Source: Dehalococcoidia bacterium
GTDB taxonomy: Bacteria > Chloroflexota > Dehalococcoidia > GIF9 > AB-539-J10
Direction: 5' to 3'
DNA length: 64,000 bases
NCBI GenBank assembly: GCA_007129495.1
Contig: SKVJ01000032.1
Location: 1-64,000, forward strand
Position numbers and translations under genes: made by a program. Below the pieces are notes generated by a model, which did not search any database, had not been told where the DNA came from, and worked only from the letters and a program-made list of their open reading frames with translations. How positions within the stretch are numbered: position 1 is the first letter of the stretch; the number at the start of each line of letters is the position of its first letter. Below, piece by piece: positions 8,813-18,335 of the stretch.

Positions 8813-9961
8813 CTAGAACTTGCCCACCTCTTCTCGGGAGATGATCATACGCATGATTTCGGACGTGCCGCCACCCATCTCGAGCACCTTGGTGTCTCTG
8901 AGGAACCGTTCCACCGGGTAGTCCGTCGTGTATCCTGGTCCGCAGAGCACGTTCATGGCCATGTTGCAGACCCAGGTGCATTCCTCGGTTGCGAACAGCT
9001 TCGCGATCGCTGCCTCTTTCGCTGCAGGAAGGCCCTGATCCTTAAGCCATGCCGCGTGAAAGAGCAGATTCCGGGTGATCTCAACGCGGGAGGACATATT
9101 TGCGATATGAAATTGAATAGCCTGGTTCTTGAGAATGGGGCGGCCGAACTGGACGCGCTCTTTTGCATATGCGATGGCCTGCTCCATAGCCGCCTGCATC
9201 AGGCCAAGGCCCTGAGTTCCTATGCCGATTCGAGCAATCTCCAGCGCAGACAGGGCGAGCGGCATTCCGCCTCCGACGGTGCCAAGTACGGCATCGTCGC
9301 CGACGCGGCAATTCTCAAGAAAGTATTCCGTGGTTGGAGTCGCAGTGGCCCCCATCTTGACCTCAACCTTACCCATCTTGACACCGGGAGTATCGTTCTC
9401 GACTATGAACGCGGTGAATCCCTTAGCTCCGCCCTCCGGGTCCGTCTTGGCCACCAGTACATGAGTGTCGGCAAAGATTGCGTTGGTAATATAGTGCTTC
9501 GTGCCGTTAATGACCCACTTGTCTCCGTCTTTGACGGCAGTGGTCTTGATTGCAGACACGTCTGAACCTGCCTCGGGTTCAGTGGTGGCGAAAGACACAA
9601 TCGAACCGCCACACGCAGGGATCAGGTACTTCTTCTTTTGTTCCTCGTTACCGCCCAGGCGAATAGCATCCATGCCCAGGCGCTGGGTATTGAATGAGAA
9701 TGCCGTCGAAAGGCAGCCCTTCGCAATCTCCTCGAGCGCCACGTAGTGTCCCACAAGGTCGAGACCCTCGCCTCCGTACTCGGTCGGAACGTGGATGCCG
9801 ATCAGGTTGAGTTCAGCAAGTCGTTGAAGGTTCTTATAGATTATCTTGTAATCGTGATTCCGGTCGGCCTCTTCAGCAGTCTTCTTGAACTCTTCTGCGG
9901 CCCCGCGAGCGATCTCCCTGATAGCGTCATGCTCCTCAGTGAAATAGGGGAACTTTCCCAT
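8813..9961 (-). CDS. acyl-CoA dehydrogenase with atypical active site
   Basis: This 382-residue FAD enzyme of the acyl-CoA dehydrogenase family oxidises a CoA thioester and passes electrons to ETF. FAD and substrate motifs are clear: SFATTEPEAGSDVSAI at about 123-138, KWVINGTKHYITNA at about 148-161, and ERVQFGRPI at about 268-276. The C-terminal motif reads EMGGGTSEIMR, with Gly364 where most relatives carry the catalytic Glu of YEGT. The alternative base used by isovaleryl- and long-chain enzymes aligns with Ala243, although Glu241 is two residues away. The substrate is therefore uncertain. Its gene lies between those of an HpaB-family enzyme and EtfBA. Confidence 0.9.
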   Translation of the reverse strand: MGKFPYFTEEHDAIREIARGAAEEFKKTAEEADRNHDYKIIYKNLQRLAELNLIGIHVPTEYGGEGLDLVGHYVALEEIAKGCLSTAFSFNTQRLGMDAIRLGGNEEQKKKYLIPACGGSIVSFATTEPEAGSDVSAIKTTAVKDGDKWVINGTKHYITNAIFADTHVLVAKTDPEGGAKGFTAFIVENDTPGVKMGKVEVKMGATATPTTEYFLENCRVGDDAVLGTVGGGMPLALSALEIARIGIGTQGLGLMQAAMEQAIAYAKERVQFGRPILKNQAIQFHIANMSSRVEITRNLLFHAAWLKDQGLPAAKEAAIAKLFATEECTWVCNMAMNVLCGPGYTTDYPVERFLRDTKVLEMGGGTSEIMRMIISREEVGKF

Positions 9962-10038
9962 GGCTGACTACCTCCTTAACAAATGCTTCTGTAGAATGGT
10001 ACCGAATCAATCAGGTTCGTGCAGATATCAGCGACTTT

Positions 10039-10071
10039 GCCTGCCTCCCCCGGTTTTGCCGGGAGACAGGC
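10039..10071 (-). terminator. hairpin between the HpaB-family gene and the dehydrogenase
   Basis: The stretch 10039-10053 (GCCTGCCTCCCCCGG) pairs imperfectly with 10059-10071 across a short T-rich loop. The strong stem lies in the 145-bp gap of an otherwise co-directional cluster. It could attenuate or process the transcript; no T run follows on the minus strand. Confidence 0.4.
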
Positions 10072-10106
10072 CTGTGTCGCGCTACATGGTTTATTGAGCT
10101 GCCCTG

Positions 10107-11570
10107 CTACTTTTTTGGAGCAGGTTCGATGATTTCCTCTTCAAGTGCAATGAGCCGCCGCGCGCACTCGACAGACTGATCAAGCCCCGCATTCATTCTC
10201 ACGACCAGCTTGGCACCTTCGGGCGAGCCGCCACCATGCATACAGCCGGGGACGCCGGCCCCCAGCGTCAGCCATTCGATGAGACGCGCAACCTTTGCGC
10301 GTGACTCTGCTGACGAAGCAGCCTTAAGGTACTTCTGGACTAAATGCCCGTATGTCGGGTCGTTGAAATCAGCAGATGACGGCAGGCATCCTGTCTCCCC
10401 TATACCACCGGCGATTTCCTGAGTGAGCCGCTTCGTCTCATATGGGAGTGTGGCAACGTGCACCTTGTTCACGTTTGCGAGAAGGGGGTTGGTGATCCAT
10501 GCGCCCGAAGGATGCTTCTTGCCCAAAGCGGAAGCAGCCACGCCCACGGCAAACGTGGTCTCATTATTCACGTACATCTGGGTGAGCTTCTCGTTGAACG
10601 CCTTGGTTGACAGCCCATTTGCGCGTGCGATAAGGGCTGCCGCGCCAGCCATGACATCCCCCTGTCCCGCGACGCATCCACCGATGGCTGCACGATACGG
10701 ACTGATGAAGTTCATCAGGACCGAGCCCGTCGCCTTGCACTCTCCGCAGAGAAACACCCGCTCCTTGGGAACAAAGACGTCCTCGAAGAACAAGTACGCC
10801 TGCGTGATTCCTCCGATCTTAACGGGAATGTCAAAGCCCTCTTCCGCTTCACGCGTGTCGCTGGGATGTCGGGCCTCCACGATGGTGAGTCCCTCCACAT
10901 CTTTCGGGATGACGAAGGAGACGGTGTAGTCCTTGTCGGCTTCCCTGTAATTGGACCCGGGAAGGACGAACACTTCCTGTGCTGCTGCCGTGCCGCATAT
11001 CATGACCTTTGCGCCGCGGACTACGATACCGTCGTCCCGGACGTCCACAATCCGGACATTCATGTCGGGGTCTTCCTGCTGTGAAGGAGTCAGCGCACGA
11101 TTGCCCTTTGCGTCAGTCAGCGCGCCGGAGACGGTGATGTCATTATCCTGAGCATACCGGATCCAATCCTTCAATCGGTCGTGGTAGTTGGTGCCCTGGT
11201 CCTGATCAAGGTCGTATGTCGTGGGCCACATGGTATTGAGAGCCGCGTGACCCGCACACCTGCCGCCGGTACACGTTCCGGTGAGATGGTACGCTTCACG
11301 TTTCATCCTGCAGTTAGCGATCATGTCGTCTGCAGTCTGCAACACTGCAAGATAGCGTGAGACGCGGTCTCCGGTCAGATGCGATATCGTGGAGAAGGTA
11401 TCTGCGTAATCGGGGTCCAATGCCGCCGCATAAAGCTGCGCGTGCCCTTCGACCGTCCCCTTGGTGTTGGGATTGGTTGTAACATCTTCAATAAGCTGGC
11501 CGAACTTGTACATGTTTGGCCGTAATCTTGTGAGAGCCTCTTTGTATTGCTCCGGGGTCTTGAGAGACAT
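10107..11570 (-). CDS. HpaB / 4-hydroxybutyryl-CoA dehydratase-family flavoprotein
   Basis: This 487-residue protein resembles 4-hydroxybutyryl-CoA dehydratase/vinylacetyl-CoA isomerase over its whole length. Shared blocks include GTNYH (126-130), DPDM-VRIV, DGIVVRGAK (180-188), ADKDYTVSF (211-219) and HGGGSPEGAK near the C-terminus. In the Clostridium enzyme a 4Fe-4S cluster is held by Cys99, Cys103, His292 and Cys299. Here the aligned residues are Cys100 and Cys105 (CX4C instead of CX3C), Tyr292 and Cys299. The His ligand is thus missing, and the enzyme may be a divergent dehydratase, an isomerase or another FAD-dependent member. GGAGGTGCT precedes the ATG. It starts the etfBA cluster. Confidence 0.85.
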   Translation of the reverse strand: MSLKTPEQYKEALTRLRPNMYKFGQLIEDVTTNPNTKGTVEGHAQLYAAALDPDYADTFSTISHLTGDRVSRYLAVLQTADDMIANCRMKREAYHLTGTCTGGRCAGHAALNTMWPTTYDLDQDQGTNYHDRLKDWIRYAQDNDITVSGALTDAKGNRALTPSQQEDPDMNVRIVDVRDDGIVVRGAKVMICGTAAAQEVFVLPGSNYREADKDYTVSFVIPKDVEGLTIVEARHPSDTREAEEGFDIPVKIGGITQAYLFFEDVFVPKERVFLCGECKATGSVLMNFISPYRAAIGGCVAGQGDVMAGAAALIARANGLSTKAFNEKLTQMYVNNETTFAVGVAASALGKKHPSGAWITNPLLANVNKVHVATLPYETKRLTQEIAGGIGETGCLPSSADFNDPTYGHLVQKYLKAASSAESRAKVARLIEWLTLGAGVPGCMHGGGSPEGAKLVVRMNAGLDQSVECARRLIALEEEIIEPAPKK

Positions 11571-11680
11571 AGCACCTCCTGCGTGCGAATGGTCGTAAAC
11601 TGTGCCATTTTAGCATAGGGAGAGAGAGTGCATGACACGAAACGCACGAACGCAGCAGCTGCAGGTCAGAAGGAATAGAC

Positions 11681-11754
11681 TCGGGGCGAGAGGACTCGAA
11701 CCTCCGGCCTCAGCGTCCCGAACGCTGCGCGCTACCAGACTGCGCTACGCCCCG
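11681..11754 (-). tRNA. tRNA-Pro (CGG)
   Basis: Read on the minus strand, the 7-bp acceptor stem CGGGGCG/CGCCCCG, a D arm, the anticodon stem CAGCG/CGCTG with loop TTCGGGA, and the T arm GGTTCGAGTCC are all present. The anticodon is CGG. The discriminator base is A and CCA is not encoded. Confidence 0.93.
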
Positions 11755-11797
11755 TTTGCCCATGCCATTATAAAGTGCTTCAATAGGGACTGCAAAC

Positions 11798-12982
11798 ATG
11801 AAGTACCTTGTCCTTATTATGGACGGCGCCGCCGGATGGCCGCTTCCGGCGCACGCGGGAAAGACCTGCCTCGAACTTGCTCAGACGCCCAATCTGGACC
11901 TTCTGGCGCAAGAAGGGGCGGTGGGGCTCGTGCGTACTGTCCCAGAGGGCATGGAACCGAGCAGTGCCTGCGCCTGCATGTCGCTTCTCGGCTACGATCC
12001 CCGCGTGTACTATATGGGACGAGGTTCCATAGAGGCACGCAGCATGGAGATTCCTCTGGGAGAGGGGGAGGTTGTCTTCCGGTGCAACCTGGTGAGTGTG
12101 CGCAACGGCAGAATGGAGAGTTACAGTTCGGGCTATATCCCTGATGATGAAGCGCATGAACTCATTGCGACTCTGAATGAGGTGATAGGTAACCATGAAG
12201 TCAGCTTCTATCCGGGCATCAGCTATCGGCATATATGTAGAATCAGCGGACACCAAGAAATACTCGCTGCTGCGTGCACGCCGGCTCATGATATTCCGGG
12301 TAGATTGATTGAGCAGTACCTGCCCAAAGGAGAGGGAAGCGAATACCTTCGAGACCTGATGCTGCGCTCAATGGAAGTGCTGGCTATGCACCCGGTGAAT
12401 GTGAAACGCTGCGCCAGGAACGAGACGCCCGCCAATATGATATGGCTGTTCTGGGGAAGTGGACGGATACCCTCTATGCCGCCTTTTCGTGAGACCTATG
12501 GCTTGAATGCGGCCATGACTTCGGGCGTGGACCTGTTGCTTGGTCTTGCCAAGATGCTCGACATGCGGGTGCTCGCCATACCGGGGGTTACGGGTGACAT
12601 TGCGAACAACTACGCTGCTCAGATGAGTGGAGCCATCGATGCGCTTGAGTCGAGCGATCTTGTGGTGGTACATGTGGAGGCTCCCGACGAAGCAGGACAT
12701 GATGGCTCGGTGGCAGACAAGACACTGGCTATCGAGCGGATCGACCGGGACATGATTGCTGCTGTCAGGGAGCTTGATCCCCATCAGATTCGCGTGCTCG
12801 TAACGCCGGATCACCCCACGCCTATTCAGGTGCGGACTCATGTCGCGGACCCAGTTCCATTCCTGATGTGGGGTGCCCGCATTGCGCCGAACGGTGCCGC
12901 GCGCTTCACTGAAAAGGAGGCAGCTCGAACCGGCCTGTTTGTCGACGAAGGACATCGCCTTATGTCAGACTTGATTGGCTGA
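11798..12982 (+). CDS. apgM: cofactor-independent phosphoglycerate mutase, archaeal ApgM type
   Basis: This 394-residue metalloenzyme interconverts 3- and 2-phosphoglycerate without 2,3-BPG. It begins MKYLVLIMDGAAGWPL, with the metal-binding Asp of the alkaline-phosphatase superfamily. It continues with TPNLDLLAQEGAVGLVRTVPEGMEPSSACACMSLLGYDP, where the Ser in SSACA is the expected phospho-acceptor. Near the C-terminus come HVEAPDEAGHDG and VTPDHPTP, supplying further metal ligands. The length fits the ApgM branch. A TATAAA box near 11770 precedes the start and there is no clear Shine-Dalgarno. lysC follows after 11 bp, an arrangement I associate with Dehalococcoidia and with homoserine-pathway clusters. 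Confidence 0.92.
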   Translation: MKYLVLIMDGAAGWPLPAHAGKTCLELAQTPNLDLLAQEGAVGLVRTVPEGMEPSSACACMSLLGYDPRVYYMGRGSIEARSMEIPLGEGEVVFRCNLVSVRNGRMESYSSGYIPDDEAHELIATLNEVIGNHEVSFYPGISYRHICRISGHQEILAAACTPAHDIPGRLIEQYLPKGEGSEYLRDLMLRSMEVLAMHPVNVKRCARNETPANMIWLFWGSGRIPSMPPFRETYGLNAAMTSGVDLLLGLAKMLDMRVLAIPGVTGDIANNYAAQMSGAIDALESSDLVVVHVEAPDEAGHDGSVADKTLAIERIDRDMIAAVRELDPHQIRVLVTPDHPTPIQVRTHVADPVPFLMWGARIAPNGAARFTEKEAARTGLFVDEGHRLMSDLIG

Positions 12983-12993
12983 GAGGTCCGGAC

Positions 12994-14220
12994 ATGTCAC
13001 GCATAGTGCAGAAATATGGCGGAAGTTCCGTTGCTGATGCAGAGCTGATACGAAATGTCGCCTCGCGCATCGCTCGCGGCCGCGAGGCTGGCAATGACAT
13101 GGTGGTCGTGGTGTCTGCCATGGGAAAGACCACTGATGAACTCATTGCGCTGGCACACCAGCTTGTGGAGCAACCTGATGAGAGAGAGATGGATGTACTG
13201 CTTTCCACCGGGGAGATTGTGTCGAGCACACTCCTTGCGATGACACTCAAAGACATGGGGCACAATGCAGTGAGCTTGACCGGGTTGCAGGCTGGTATTC
13301 ACACTGACGGAAGGTACAGCAAAGCACGCATAACTGCGGTCGAACCGCAACGGATCAGGGATGAACTTGCGAGAGGCAATGCTGTCATAATCGCCGGATT
13401 TCAGGGAGTCGATTCTCAGATGGACACAACAACCCTTGGCCGAGGGGGCTCCGATACCACAGCTGTGGCGCTCGCCATCAGCCTGGAGGCGCACGTGTGC
13501 GAGATCTATACTGATGTTGAAGGAGTCTTCTCCGCCGATCCGCGTGTTGTGCCTGACGCGGTGAAGCTCGACAGGATAGGCTATGAGGAGATGCTCGAGC
13601 TTGCCACTTATGGCGCCGGCGTGATGGCGCCGAGAGCGGTTGAGCTGGGCCAGGTCTACGGAATGCCGATAATGGTTGCCTCAGCCAAGAGCGACGGGAC
13701 CGGCACGCTCATATGTAAGGAGGGCTCCATGGAACTGCGCAACAAAGTGAGTGGAATAGCTCATGACACGAACGTAGCGAAGATAATGGTCATCGGCGTT
13801 GCTGATCAGCCGGGCATAGCGCAGGCTCTCTTTGAGCCCCTTGCGCGTGCCAACATCAGTGTGGATACTATCGTGCAGAACGCTGGAATCAACAACGTTA
13901 CTGATATCACATTCACCGTCACACAGACTGATGTGCTGAAGGCTCTTTCCATAGTGGAACCGGTTGGCAAGTCGATCGGGGCTGTCAGGGTGACGAGCGA
14001 TGAATCCCTGGGGAAAGTGAGCATCGTGGGTACGGGAATGCAGAATACTCCCGGGTATGCGGCGCGAATGTTTCACGCGCTGGCGGCAGAGGATATCAAT
14101 ATACAGCTCATCACCACGTCCGAGATTCGTATCACGTGTATTATCTCGAAGAGCCGGATACACGACGCAGTCCGTGCGTTGCACAAGGCGTTTGAGGTAG
14201 AGTTTCAGACAACCGGATAG
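12994..14220 (+). CDS. lysC: aspartate kinase
   Basis: This enzyme phosphorylates aspartate as the first step to lysine, threonine and methionine. The 408-residue protein has the N-terminal KYGGSSVAD signature, STGEIVSSTLLA, GRGGSDTTAVALA (the ATP/aspartate site) and EIYTDVEGVFSADPR. Two ACT domains start near residue 265 (GVADQPGIAQALFEPLA and GTGMQNTPGYAARMFHALA), so feedback inhibition by lysine or threonine is expected. The length matches single-function Ask proteins. It is 11 bp after apgM, likely in the same operon, and is followed by the TPR gene after 38 bp. Confidence 0.96.
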   Translation: MSRIVQKYGGSSVADAELIRNVASRIARGREAGNDMVVVVSAMGKTTDELIALAHQLVEQPDEREMDVLLSTGEIVSSTLLAMTLKDMGHNAVSLTGLQAGIHTDGRYSKARITAVEPQRIRDELARGNAVIIAGFQGVDSQMDTTTLGRGGSDTTAVALAISLEAHVCEIYTDVEGVFSADPRVVPDAVKLDRIGYEEMLELATYGAGVMAPRAVELGQVYGMPIMVASAKSDGTGTLICKEGSMELRNKVSGIAHDTNVAKIMVIGVADQPGIAQALFEPLARANISVDTIVQNAGINNVTDITFTVTQTDVLKALSIVEPVGKSIGAVRVTSDESLGKVSIVGTGMQNTPGYAARMFHALAAEDINIQLITTSEIRITCIISKSRIHDAVRALHKAFEVEFQTTG

Positions 14221-14258
14221 GAGTGGAGTTCTGAATTGAATGCAGGAGTCAAGGCATA

Positions 14259-15113
14259 GTGTCATTGCAGCAGGAAGAAGAACGAACGCGGCTGAACCGT
14301 AAGATTTCCCAGGAGGCTATCGCTCTGGCGGTCGAAGGAAGGTGGGAAGAAGCTATTGCTGCGAATCGCGCTATTATTGAACGTTTCCCTGATGATGTGG
14401 CTGCCTGTAATCGCCTTGGGAGGGCGCTCATCGAGCTCGGGCGGTTTGCGGAGGCGGAAGAGGCCTATCGGAAGACCCTGCAGATAGAACCCAACAATAG
14501 CATCGCATCAAAGAATATCGAGCGCCTGAAGGACTGGAGGGGGGTTGGCAGTCTCGACTCCAATAAGGCTCGCGCCCTTGGCAAGGATTTCTTCGCCTCA
14601 ACTATCGGAAAGACCGGCATCGTGGCGTTGACCAATGTCACTTCTCTTGAGCGCATCTCGGAAATCGGCATCGGTGGGGCGGTGGCATTGCGCCAGCAGG
14701 GCAAGCGCATCCTGGTGGAAGATGAAGCGGGCAAGGTCATTGGTGAACTGGAGCCGAAGCATGGGGTTCGTTTAGCGAAACTCATTCAGGGAGGAAATCG
14801 CTACAACGCGACCATTTTATCTACCGAAGAAGGCGGGCCGCAGCTATTGGTGAGGGAGGAGTATCAGCATCCGACTCAGACCGGGTCCCCCTCCTTCCCC
14901 CCCACTCAGCCTGACAGGCTGTATGGTCATCCCGGCAGGGCGTCACCTGTCGAAACTCCACCCATAGTCGATGAAGGACGAAAGTCTTCCGCACTTCGAG
15001 GGATGGGACAGGGCGATACGGACGAACCTGTGGCGGAAGACGATGACAGAAGCTATCTGGAAGGGTTCACAATGATTGATGAGCCACATGAGGCGGAGAG
15101 GAGCCACGAGTGA
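14259..15113 (+). CDS. TPR-repeat protein upstream of gyrA
   Basis: This 284-residue protein has two or three TPR units at about residues 15-85 (for example [19 protein letters not shown] and [20 protein letters not shown]). A basic-to-mixed middle region follows, with a beta-rich segment at about 125-200 ([28 protein letters not shown]). The C-terminus is low-complexity, Pro/Asp/Glu-rich and probably disordered. It starts at GTG and overlaps the gyrA start by 4 bp (GTGA), so translation of gyrA is likely coupled to it. The function is unknown. I recall similar TPR genes next to gyrA in Chloroflexota, which supports the taxonomic guess. Confidence 0.8.
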   Translation: MSLQQEEERTRLNRKISQEAIALAVEGRWEEAIAANRAIIERFPDDVAACNRLGRALIELGRFAEAEEAYRKTLQIEPNNSIASKNIERLKDWRGVGSLDSNKARALGKDFFASTIGKTGIVALTNVTSLERISEIGIGGAVALRQQGKRILVEDEAGKVIGELEPKHGVRLAKLIQGGNRYNATILSTEEGGPQLLVREEYQHPTQTGSPSFPPTQPDRLYGHPGRASPVETPPIVDEGRKSSALRGMGQGDTDEPVAEDDDRSYLEGFTMIDEPHEAERSHE

Positions 15114-17551
15114 CATCCATAGGACTCGTCAAGCCAATTGATATCGAACAGGAGATGAGGCGCTCTTATCTCGATTATGCCATGAGCGTCATCGTCTCCA
15201 GGGCATTACCTGATGCGCGTGACGGACTGAAGCCGGTCCAGCGTCGAGTGCTCTTCGCGATGGAAGATCTCGGAATGCGTCCGAATACAGCGTACAAGAA
15301 AAGTGCGCGCCTGGTGGGTGAGGTGCTGGGCAAGTACCACCCGCATGGCGATTCCTCAGTGTATGAAGCGATGGTGCGGATGGCGCAGCCGTTCTCGCTG
15401 CGAAATCCACTGGTTGATGGGCAGGGCAATTTTGGGAGCGTCGACAATGACCCGCCCGCTGCAATGCGCTATACCGAGGCGCGGCTTTCTTCTATAGCCA
15501 TGGAGATGCTCGTCGACATCGACAAGGACACGGTCGACTTCGTCCCCAATTTCGATGATTCGTTGAAAGAGCCTTCAGTTCTGCCGGCACGGCTGCCAAA
15601 CCTGCTGTTGAATGGAGCATCGGGTATCGCTGTTGGGATGGCTACGAACATTCCGCCTCACAATCTGGGTGAGATCTGCGACGCGATCGTCTTTCTCATT
15701 GACAATCCGCTGGCTACCAGTGAAGAGTTGATGCAGTTCGTCACCGGACCGGACTTTCCCACGGGGGCCATCATCCTCGGCTCCGAGGGTATCCGCAGTG
15801 CTTATACGACCGGGCGCGGCAGGATAGTGATGCGCGCGAGGGCTGAAGAGGTAACGAATAAGGCCGGAAAACGCCAGATCATCATCACCGAAATACCGTT
15901 CCAGGTGAACAAGGCGGCTCTTGTTGAGCGGATCGCGGTGCTGGCCAGAGAGAAAAAGATCACCGGTATCGCTGAGGTGAGGGACGAGTCTGATCGCGAA
16001 GGTCTTCGCGTCGTGATCGACCTCAAGAAGGAAGCACAAGCCGGTCGCATCATGAACAATCTGCATCAGAATACTGCGATGCAGACAACGTACTTCGTCA
16101 ATATGGTCGCCCTCGTGAACGGCAAGCCGAAGACGATAGACCTGCGGGAGGCGCTGACCTGCTACGTCGACTTCCGCACGGATGTCATCACGAGGAGATC
16201 CCGTTTTGAGCTTGACAAAGCATCGAAGCGCGCGCATATCCTGGAAGGGCTGCAAATAGCCCTGGACCACCTTGACGAGGTGATCGCCGTGATACGAGGG
16301 TCGGGTAACGTCGACGCTGCACGTGAAAACCTCATCGCTCGATTCTCGCTCTCCCATGAACAGGCACAGGCGATTCTGGACATGCCACTGCGCAGACTGG
16401 CACAGCTCGAACGGGAGAAGATCGCTGAGGAGTATGCCGAACTGGTCAGGACCATCGCCTACCTCGAGGACCTGCTCGCGAATCCTAAGAAGATACTCTA
16501 CCTCATCAAAGATGAGGTTGTTGCGCTGAGAAATAAGTTCGCTGACAAGAGACGAACTCAGGTCTGGGAAGAGGAGGCCACAGAGTTTACGCGGGAGGAC
16601 CTGATACCGCATCAGAGAATGATCGTCACACTAACCGCGAGTGGATTTATCAAGCGGCTCCCTGCCAGCACCTATCGTGTGCAGCATCGCGGAGGGCGTG
16701 GCGTGATGGGCATGGTGGTACGTGAGAATGACTCGGTGAGGCACATACTGTCTGCCGACACGCACGACAGCATTCTCTTCTTCACGGAGAAAGGCAGGGT
16801 CTACAGCGTCAAGTGTTATCGGCTGCCTGAAGAGTCATCCAGGACTGCAAAGGGTACTGCGCTGGTCAACGTGGTTCCCGTTGACCTAAGAGACGATATC
16901 ACGGCGTTACTGGCCATTCCCAGGTTTGAGGCGAACAGGTTTCTTGTGATGGCAAGTCGCCGCGGTGTGGTGAAGAAGACTCCCCTCGATGCCTTCTCTT
17001 CCATCCGCCGCTCGGGTGTGATTGCGATTAATCTGAGAGAGGGAGATCACCTGGTCTCGGCGCAGGTGGTCAGTAACAGAGATCAGTTGGTGCTGGTAAG
17101 CCAGAACGGCAATGCCAACAGGTTCACGGTTGAGGATCTTCGCACTGCCTCCCGCAGTAGCGGTGGAGTGCGTGGTCTGCGGGTATCGGGTGATGAAGTG
17201 GTGGGAATGGATCCGGTGCGCATCGATGTGTACCTCCTTACCGTGACCCAGAAAGGTTATGGGAAGTTGACGCGTGTCGATAGCATTCCCATCCACAAGC
17301 GAGGCGGCAAAGGCCTCCGCGTACACAGGATCAGTGCCGAGACAGGAAAGCTTGCAATAGCCAGGCTTGTGCCACCCCAGGGTTCGCTTGTGCTGTTGTC
17401 TTCCTCGGGAAACGTCGTGGTGATTCCGATGGAGCAGATTTCAGTGCAAAGCAGGAACGCACGAGGTGTGCACTTGATGGCCCTCGAGCGAGGCGAAACG
17501 GTAGTGTCGGTCACATCGACCGGGGAAGTGGAACTTGCTGCTGGCGAGTGA
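15110..17551 (+). CDS. gyrA: DNA gyrase subunit A
   Basis: This is the breakage-reunion subunit of gyrase. The 813-residue protein has the winged-helix region [13 protein letters not shown], the catalytic Tyr in [10 protein letters not shown], and a quinolone-determining region reading [18 protein letters not shown]. The residues equivalent to E. coli Ser83 and Asp87 are Ser and Glu, a drug-sensitive type pattern. The C-terminal pinwheel contains a GyrA-box, [11 protein letters not shown], which marks it as gyrase rather than ParC. It lacks a long acidic tail. The start is a GTG overlapping the TPR gene's stop. No gyrB is in the window. Confidence 0.97.
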   Translation: MTSIGLVKPIDIEQEMRRSYLDYAMSVIVSRALPDARDGLKPVQRRVLFAMEDLGMRPNTAYKKSARLVGEVLGKYHPHGDSSVYEAMVRMAQPFSLRNPLVDGQGNFGSVDNDPPAAMRYTEARLSSIAMEMLVDIDKDTVDFVPNFDDSLKEPSVLPARLPNLLLNGASGIAVGMATNIPPHNLGEICDAIVFLIDNPLATSEELMQFVTGPDFPTGAIILGSEGIRSAYTTGRGRIVMRARAEEVTNKAGKRQIIITEIPFQVNKAALVERIAVLAREKKITGIAEVRDESDREGLRVVIDLKKEAQAGRIMNNLHQNTAMQTTYFVNMVALVNGKPKTIDLREALTCYVDFRTDVITRRSRFELDKASKRAHILEGLQIALDHLDEVIAVIRGSGNVDAARENLIARFSLSHEQAQAILDMPLRRLAQLEREKIAEEYAELVRTIAYLEDLLANPKKILYLIKDEVVALRNKFADKRRTQVWEEEATEFTREDLIPHQRMIVTLTASGFIKRLPASTYRVQHRGGRGVMGMVVRENDSVRHILSADTHDSILFFTEKGRVYSVKCYRLPEESSRTAKGTALVNVVPVDLRDDITALLAIPRFEANRFLVMASRRGVVKKTPLDAFSSIRRSGVIAINLREGDHLVSAQVVSNRDQLVLVSQNGNANRFTVEDLRTASRSSGGVRGLRVSGDEVVGMDPVRIDVYLLTVTQKGYGKLTRVDSIPIHKRGGKGLRVHRISAETGKLAIARLVPPQGSLVLLSSSGNVVVIPMEQISVQSRNARGVHLMALERGETVVSVTSTGEVELAAGE

Positions 17552-17600
17552 ATTGGTTGCCCGTCTGAACCTGCTCCGCGTGGCATAGAGGAGACGTTAC

Positions 17601-18335
17601 ATGAAACTGATATTCATTCACGGATCAGGAAGCACGCGGGTGGTATGGAAACATCAGACTGACTTCTTCCGCGATGCGGATGCGGTGAACCTGCCTGGAC
17701 ATCTTTCCGAAGGAGACCCGTGTGAGAGCGTGGAAGACTATGCCTCCTGGCTTCACGAATACGTGACGATGAAATCGTACGATCGTCCAGTGCTGGTGGG
17801 ACACTCTCTCGGGGGCGCAATTGCGCTCCAGTACGCGCTTGATTATCCTGAGCAGCTCAGAGGACTGATTCTGATCGGCACGGGGGCGAAGCTGCGGGTT
17901 GCGCCACATGTGCTTCAGGCTATCGAGAAGGGCATCGAGGATCCGCATACCTGGTTGAGTGAGTTCGTCGAATCTCAGTTGCGCGCTATCTATGACGGCG
18001 TTTTCGATGCAGTAGAGCGTGAGGTCGGTATGGACCGCGGCCTTCGCGAACACATCCTCGCTGACGTTGCCGCTGTGGGAGCGAAGGTGCAATTGAATGA
18101 CTTTCTGTGCTGTGACAGGTTCAATGTCATGAATCGCCTGGCGGAGGTGAAGGTACCCACTCTTGTACTGTCAGGCAGCCTTGATCTGCTCACTCCACCG
18201 AAATACGGGCAGTATCTCGCGGATAACATTGAGGGGGCACAGTTCGTAGTGATTGAGGGAGGCACTCACCATTTCTTCGCAGAGAAACCCGAACAGACCA
18301 ATCGCGCGATCAGTTATTTCCTCAGGTCGTTGTAA
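17601..18335 (+). CDS. alpha/beta-fold hydrolase
   Basis: This 244-residue protein has the alpha/beta hydrolase fold. It opens MKLIFIHGSGSTRVVWKHQ (oxyanion HGSG) and has the nucleophile elbow GHSLGGAI at about 73-80. The acid residue lies in SGSLDLLTPPKYG and the catalytic His in GGTHHFFAEKP. The substrate cannot be predicted. It follows gyrA by 49 bp on the same strand, with GGAGACG upstream. Its 3' end overlaps the convergent radical SAM gene by 14 bp, so the two transcripts must overlap. Confidence 0.88.
   Translation: MKLIFIHGSGSTRVVWKHQTDFFRDADAVNLPGHLSEGDPCESVEDYASWLHEYVTMKSYDRPVLVGHSLGGAIALQYALDYPEQLRGLILIGTGAKLRVAPHVLQAIEKGIEDPHTWLSEFVESQLRAIYDGVFDAVEREVGMDRGLREHILADVAAVGAKVQLNDFLCCDRFNVMNRLAEVKVPTLVLSGSLDLLTPPKYGQYLADNIEGAQFVVIEGGTHHFFAEKPEQTNRAISYFLRSL

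Noticed and set aside
15575-16612. 345-codon minus-strand ORF inside gyrA
   Set aside because: It lies wholly antisense to a clearly conserved gyrA and shows no motif or ribosome-binding site.
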